From Lepidodermella squamata (lineage: Eukaryota; Gastrotricha): a DNA stretch of 64,000 nucleotides. This document shows positions 59,501 to 64,000 of the stretch, one piece after another; the first letter of the stretch is position 1, and each line of letters opens with the position of its first letter. Below the pieces are notes generated by a model, which ran no database searches, was not told where the DNA came from, and saw only the letters and a list, made by a program, of their open reading frames with translations. Where the stretch lies: NCBI GenBank assembly GCA_047495785.1, contig JBLDXI010000058.1, positions 62,001 through 126,000 of the forward strand. The letters run 5' to 3'. Position numbers and translations under genes: made by a program.

Positions 59501-59728
59501 CCACCTGTAACCCGTATTACGGCGGAATTCTTGTTGCGGCGATGTGCTGAACGATGCGGAGTTACCGCTGAACCGTTTGGATCCGAAGACCTCGACTCGA
59601 AGCCTTCTAATGACGATTCGATGATGGTCGATGAGAGCTTTAATGAAAGCAAATCGAGCGGCACTTTGCTCGAGTCGAAACCTGTCGCTCACCTCGACGT
59701 CGCCTGGGTGCGCGCAGCCATAAAATGA
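56560..59728 (+). CDS. WDR75: WD repeat protein 75 (UTP17-like), ribosome biogenesis
   Basis: Eleven exons, all in frame: 56560-56654, 56704-56902, 56957-57261, 57319-57540, 57591-57703, 57757-58159, 58214-58648, 58701-58801, 58853-59151, 59203-59421, 59474-59728, giving 881 residues. WDR75 is part of the t-UTP subcomplex of the small-subunit processome in the nucleolus and supports rRNA transcription and 18S processing. WD repeats of the first propeller: FCPSGNAVKVYSVSNGRYCG, QLEGHSDRITSLIVNEKNHL, TGSFDGNYVVWDI; then FTGVAAHPTDRNVIAAATSV, SLAFSPEGTFLFSAGEECVL and KWLWRKQQRSF. A second propeller has TLRLVSVATDGILRLWR, DADWSSDGSLVAVAAG and AAFVVGASKDAESFVCVWNV. The C-terminus PPHLLPPVTRITAEFLLRR matches the end of WDR75. 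Spacing and length fit the family (about 830 in vertebrates). Introns are 49-55 bp almost throughout. Confidence 0.88.
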
Positions 59729-59824
59729 TTCTGAAGTTACGCTTGTTGCAGTTTTAGTTTTCATAGAAAAAATGCGATGCTTCCGCTCGGGTGTCATATA
59801 TATTTAGGCTCAAGGCCCGTGCTC

Positions 59825-59830
59825 AATAAA
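59825..59830 (+). terminator. Polyadenylation signal of the WDR75 gene
   Basis: AATAAA in GCTCAATAAACATGG, about 100 bp after the stop codon. Confidence 0.55.
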
Positions 59831-60018
59831 CATGGCTCATTTTATGAGTGAAAGAAATTAAAATAAACGACTATTGTGTGTGTTAATTTTCGTTTTGATT
59901 CGGACCGATGGCACCGGCTAGTCGGTAGGCCGGGCAGGGTTAATTAATTTTGAATTTTGAGACGCAGTTTTCAGATAATTGACCAGCATGAAAAACTGAG
60001 TCAGGATCCGTAAAAATC

Positions 60019-60492
60019 TCATTTTCGATTTTGGATGGACATAGGACTATTGGCCGCACGCACGGCGAAATAAACAGCTATTGAAAATAAAGTGAACTTA
60101 CTTAACTGCGTGTTTCCATCATCAGAGAGCGACAACAACCCGCAAGGACAATCCCTGTTTGAATTCGCAGGAATGCTTCGAGTGCCGATATCGCGGAAAT
60201 CATCGAACGTCCCAACAATGGAAATAACTATTTCGCGACCGACTGGCTTGAGGTCGGCCAGCGAGCGAATGTCGACGTAGCCATTCTCATCGTCGACTAA
60301 CGGCATAAAATCGTCGATGCTAAATCGAAGATTATCATCACCATCATGATTACTCGAAACCAGCAGCAGGTTGCCGGATTCCTCTCGTGCGATCAGGCGA
60401 TAGCAGGGCCCTGAGGAAACCTGAGGGAAAAAGTTTCGCTTTTTTCCGGCATGCCTGCGCTGACGTCGCAGTTTTGCTTTGATACTTGTCAC
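60019..60492 (-). CDS. Unrecognised minus-strand exon or small gene
   Basis: A 157-codon open frame. Its core (VSSGPCYRLIAREESGNLLL, then an acidic stretch LRFSIDDFMPLVDDENGYVD and REIVISIVGTFDDFRDIG) reads like a folded beta-rich domain and is unlike random AT-rich frames. A strong acceptor (TTTTTCCCTCAG) at about 60421-60432 would make the exon 60420 downward. A GTAAGT donor near 60098 follows GNTQL, so it may be an internal exon, with the tail to 60019 being intron. The alternating Asp-rich and hydrophobic pattern loosely recalls a cadherin-like or OB-type fold, but I do not recognise a family. No partner exon is identified; overlapping frames up to 60892 are possible 5' parts. Confidence 0.4.
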   Translation of the reverse strand: MTSIKAKLRRQRRHAGKKRNFFPQVSSGPCYRLIAREESGNLLLVSSNHDGDDNLRFSIDDFMPLVDDENGYVDIRSLADLKPVGREIVISIVGTFDDFRDIGTRSIPANSNRDCPCGLLSLSDDGNTQLSKFTLFSIAVYFAVRAANSPMSIQNRK

Positions 60493-61816
60493 TAATGTAG
60501 ATTTTCATAAAACTCCTTCGAGTTGAAAAAAGCTCCCCGAGCTGAGGTTTCCCTTTCTCGCAGAAAACAAAATTCGTCGCAAATTTATGCTTCATGCCGA
60601 AGTTGAGGGTATTCATTGGTCCGAGGAATCTCAGGATTCCAATGAAAGGTTCTGACTGACAATTTTTCAACATGCTGATGAGAACCAAGAAATTTGATGT
60701 GTACTGTGCTGTAAAATGTATCATCAATATGTTGGCAATATGTCGAAATTGCGACAAGAATCGACGAGTTTCGTGAAAAGTGCGGGAAACTTTTAATGTT
60801 ACGCATCGCCGCGCTGTAATAAGCAATAAAGCCTCGAGACACGACGCAGCGCGTGAAAGAATCGCTACGCAAGTTGCTGTTTTAGCACACATTTTGCTGT
60901 ATTATTACCGCAGCGTCAACGCCGATGCTCATATAATTTGAATTATGATGTTGCGTTCGGAAAACTACTTTGCTGAAACGAATATACGGCGTGCGGTTAT
61001 ACGGCATGATCTGAAAAAATCACTGGTGTCATAAGAAATGGATGATTTAATTATTTTTTGTATGTCCCCCCTATCCAGAATAAGCGCAGGCAGTAACACT
61101 TTTCTTGATCTGCAATCTGCAAAGAAAAAATCGCAGCTAAATAATCATATCATAGTATTCAGAGAGCATCGACTTCATCAGCAGTTTTTGTGACACCCAA
61201 AAACTTAAAAATCGGCATAAAAGTTTGATCCCAGGAAATTCAGGTCGCTTTTCGAAGCAGGTGCTGGAATCTACTATGCTGTGTGGGAAAGATTGCCTTT
61301 GAGCATTATTTTCTATAGGCGACAATAGAACATGAGAATTCCTGATGGAAAAAGGAAAACTGAACATTCAAATGAGGAAAAGTTCATTTTTTTCATTTTG
61401 ATAATCTGGCGATGGCAAAGGTAGGAACTGTGTGTGTGTGTGTTGTGTGTTGGAAAATTATAAGGTGATTTGACGGCTGCTGTTACTACATTCACGTTGT
61501 ACCTCGTGCATATATGGCTGATGATGGTATTTTTGTATACAGCTATATAGCTGCTGTAGAGCATTTCGGAGGCTGACACCTATTATCTATTATACGTGTC
61601 TAAAACATTCAGTCACCTTGCATCTCATCAGCAGTTGTTCATCTTGTTCATTTTTATTTTTTTTTCATTTTCAATCAGCCCGGGTTTTTCTGGGATAGTC
61701 CCATTTTATTATTACAAGCGGCCGGTTGAGGGTTTAAGAGGCAGTGCAGAGGCGGAAAGGTCACCAGCCGCCGCCATTTTTGACTGGAAAATAGTTTGAG
61801 AACCACTGCTTTACGG
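60493..61816. other. Intergenic region with a hAT-type terminal repeat at its right end
   Basis: No gene is supported. At 61785-61808 the sequence AATAGTTTGAGAACCACTG is the reverse complement of CAGTGGTTCTCAAACTATT, the usual terminus of many hAT elements, so an unbounded hAT relative probably ends here. Its left end is not visible. A (GT)n run occurs near 61431-61450. Confidence 0.45.
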
Positions 61817-62278
61817 TAGTGGTTCGCAAATACCTTTCCCCAGGTGCACAAGAGTGGCGCATGCGGCCGGTCCTGCGTGCGCCACTCCTGCGTCATGTAT
61901 TCTCCTCAATTAGCCAATTAAAAGTAACCGATTTTCAGAGTGTTTTTCAAGAATTTCTTGGTATTCTGCGAATTGTACCAAGTTGAACGTTGAATCCAAA
62001 AGACAGAAAACACCTGGCTTCATGAAGAAAAAGGAGAGAAACCAGGCGAGCGAAGCGAGCTAACATTTTTGCAAATTGCTCCCTAAAAGTAGCTGAAAAT
62101 AGCCTAAAAATGACAGAAAACTGGTTTCTCTTGACCTTTGAAACGTCTATCAAAGTGGTGGAATGGCTGGTCAGAGTGAGTTAGCTCAAATGCTTCGCGT
62201 GCGCTTATGCGCATGCGTGCGAAACCGATCTTTCGAAATGCGCCAATGCGCACGGGTGCGCCACTTTGCGAACCGCTG
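61817..62278. mobile_element. hAT-like MITE with 8-bp target duplication
   Basis: Ends TAGTGGTTCGCAAA (61817-61830) and TTTGCGAACCGCTG (62265-62278) are inverted repeats, one mismatch aside from the terminal base, and match the hAT-type terminus YAGYGGTTCNCAAA. Both flanks carry the identical 8-mer CTTTACGG (61809-61816 and 62279-62286), the duplication length expected for hAT transposition. Just inside are matched GTGGCGCATGCG / GCGCACGGGTGCGCCAC segments. The 462-bp interior has no transposase frame, so it is non-autonomous. Confidence 0.85.
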
Positions 62279-62503
62279 CTTTACGGTGTTCATTTTCGAT
62301 CTTCACGAGTACACACGCTTTTTGAGATCGTCGTGCTGTGTGATTAACAGCAACTAATTAGCAACTCTTTTTGCGCCACGTGAGTAATGCGCACGCACAA
62401 CAAAGCATTCAAAACTTAATAAAAAATGCGCCTTAATAATTTTCAAAGTGAAATTTGTCGAGTTGTGATTGGCTCGTCAGTGACTCTAAAAGCCAGAAAT
62501 GTT

Positions 62504-62511
62504 CTATAAAA
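62504..62511 (+). promoter_or_regulatory. Candidate TATA box for the gene starting at 63324
   Basis: TATAAAAG in TTCTATAAAAGGGAAG, with ATTGGCTCG (a reversed CCAAT-type box) about 35 bp upstream. A GC-rich inverted stretch follows about 25 bp downstream. The leader would be long and contains an acceptor at about 63265-63273, so the 5' UTR could be spliced. Confidence 0.4.
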
Positions 62512-62569
62512 GGGAAGAAATGGAAGAGCGCCGCGTCAGAGCCGCGGCGCAATCTGGAAGACAGATTGG

Positions 62570-62630
62570 AAGATTGGAAGATAGAGAGGGAAGAATAGAA
62601 GGGAAGATAGAGATGGAAGAGGAAGAATTA
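62570..62630 (+). repeat. GA-rich degenerate repeat in the leader region
   Basis: Repeated GGAAGAT/GGAAGA units (AGATTGGAAGATTGGAAGAT, then GGAAGATAGAGATGGAAGAG) make a purine-rich plus strand just downstream of the candidate TATA box. Confidence 0.6.
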
Positions 62631-63323
62631 CGACTCCATTGTGTTGATTAATTGCGGCTGTGATTGTTGGTAGAGCCGACTCGAGCAATATTCATCGCCA
62701 GCCGAGCAGAGAGGCAGGAGAGATCACACAGCAGGGGGAGCACAGGAGTTGGGGCGGGCAGGAAGAAGCCGAGCAGATCGCTGAGCGGCAAGCCCGCTGA
62801 TTACCATTCGCCAGAGCCGGCGCGGCACTGTTGTTGACTCGTGAAATGGACCCTGACGACTCGGGCACTCGGCGCTTGCCGTGTAGCATTCCGCCGACTT
62901 TTTTGTCGCGCCTGCAATCCGCGCGGAACCGAATGCATAATCGGCTATAGGCGGCCGCAGCAGCGACGACAATCTCGTCGTGATGACAAGACATGCCCTT
63001 GACTCACTACAACAGCGACACGACCAGGCAGTAAATGTGAGCGCAGCAAGCGTTATGTTTGCCTGCTATCTCTGCTGGCGGCGGCGGGCGCATCTCATTA
63101 ATCTCGCCCGAAACAACAAGGAGCCGCCCGCCTGCCCGTTCCAACAGCCGCCTTCATTTTGCTCATCCTACTCGGCATGAGAGCTGCTCTCTCACTCAAT
63201 GACCATTCTCCTAATACTTTGTCTCCGTGATTAGTATTCCAACATCATTTTGTATACCTAATTCACATATTTAGGTTATTTTCCTGCGTTATATGATGAT
63301 GCAGCTTTTGACGACTTGATCGA

Positions 63324-63864
63324 ATGGCTGCGACGGCTTTCGTTAAAGACGACTCGACGTCGAGTGGCAGCCAACTAACGGTGAGCAGCCTCGCCGAGTC
63401 TTACTTGCTGCGCGGCTCCGACGCCCTCCGTCGGCGCCATGCCGGTCTCACCGCCAATTTTTATCACCAAAACACCGAAAGTCATGAGACGCGCGCGCCC
63501 CGACCCGCAAACATGGGCGCTACACTGTCACCCGTCGTCGATGAGCCTGTGATTACAGCTGACAACTGCAGCTTGGCGACGACGTCCACAGCTCGCCGAC
63601 ACCATTCGCACCGTCACCGCCACTCGCACAAGTGCAGCCATCGGCATAGACGCCGCAGCGGAGGCGAGGCGGGCGACGAGACACAAACTACGTCACCTCC
63701 ACCGGTCGCACCAACGCCTCGGCCGCCGTCGTCGCCACCGTCGCTGCCCAGCTTCCGGCCCGGCAGCAGCACCAAACCCGGCGCCGATGACCGACCGGCG
63801 GACTCGGTTTCGGCAAACAACCGCCACGAGCGCGCAACGTCACCGACTTCGACCATTATCAGGT
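63324..63864 (+). CDS. First exon of an unrecognised His/Pro-rich protein (runs off the window)
   Basis: The ATG at 63324 (context TCGAATGG) is preceded in frame by a stop and opens a 180-codon exon that ends at a GTAGGA donor after ATTATCAG. Residues start MAATAFVKDDSTSSG; a basic His/Arg cluster (RRHHSHRHRHSHKCSHRHRR, about residues 91-110) and a Pro-rich run (PPPVAPTPRPPSSPPS) follow. The sequence is predicted disordered throughout. His clusters of this sort appear in nuclear-speckle and metal-binding proteins, but composition alone does not show function. The leader has an acceptor-like CATATTTAG upstream, so a 5' UTR intron is likely. Later exons lie beyond 64000. Confidence 0.55.
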
Positions 63865-64000
63865 AGGAATCCAGGTTTAATGCGCCCTGAATAAATACCT
63901 GTCTTCCGCCGCGACCTCGCACAGCCATCCTGAATTACAACCCCATCCTCCTTATATGTTGCACTCGCTTTTGCCTCCAGTTTTTCGTTGAGTTTCATAC

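Noticed and set aside
1-64000. tRNA and rRNA genes
   Set aside because: Scanning for the T-loop GGTTCGANTCC and matching arms gave no convincing tRNA. No rRNA-like segment was recognised.

Overview
The window is animal nuclear DNA. It has six recognisable multi-exon genes with GT-AG introns (many only about 50-60 bp, ending TTTTCAG or TTTTAG), a transposon-dense left flank, and gene families found only in animals: a class B neuropeptide GPCR, a p140Cap/sickle-tail-like scaffold, a polypeptide GalNAc-transferase and a WIP/verprolin. Very short introns, a compact class B receptor and a degraded mix of Copia, LINE, hAT-like and mariner-like elements suggest a protostome, most likely an ecdysozoan such as a nematode. 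That placement is an inference; no marker here fixes the species.

Layout. 1-13.9 kb is a graveyard of mobile elements: a frameshifted Copia pol (minus), LINE gag and RT pieces on both strands, and MITE-like inverted-repeat elements. Inside it, at 4977-8541, is a complete DNA transposon with 29-bp terminal inverted repeats and a 4-bp ACCT target duplication. Each end carries a dense array of small GTAC-centred palindromes, and the interior encodes a broken, intron-containing transposase-like protein. A LINE 3' end has inserted into it. 14-18 kb is AT-rich and apparently non-coding.

18.0-20.7 kb (+): class B GPCR in 16 visible exons, 492 codons. 22.9-33.4 kb (+): p140Cap/SRCIN1/SKT-like scaffold, 12 exons, about 1490 residues. 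35.9-38.3 kb (-): GALNT, 4 exons, 657 residues. 38.3-46.1 kb: long non-coding stretch rich in simple repeats. 46.2-48.8 kb (+): WIP/verprolin, 6 exons, 518 residues. 50.0-50.4 kb: TA-flanked MITE. 50.9-54.8 kb (-): ATP-citrate lyase, 5 exons, 1105 residues. 56.6-59.7 kb (+): WDR75/UTP17-like ribosome-biogenesis factor, 11 exons, 881 residues. 60.0-60.5 kb (-): unrecognised exon. 61.8-62.3 kb: hAT-like MITE with a perfect 8-bp duplication. 63.3 kb to the edge (+): first exon of an unrecognised His/Pro-rich protein behind a plausible TATA box.

The genes do not form a pathway; the order is an ordinary animal gene neighbourhood. WIP and the p140Cap-like scaffold both belong to actin/Src-linked cytoskeletal signalling, but they are separated by the GALNT gene and nothing shows co-regulation. 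The spliced gene models were built by hand from open frames and splice consensus. All five closed models whose exon lengths I summed keep frame to the stop. The most unusual object is the palindrome-array transposon.
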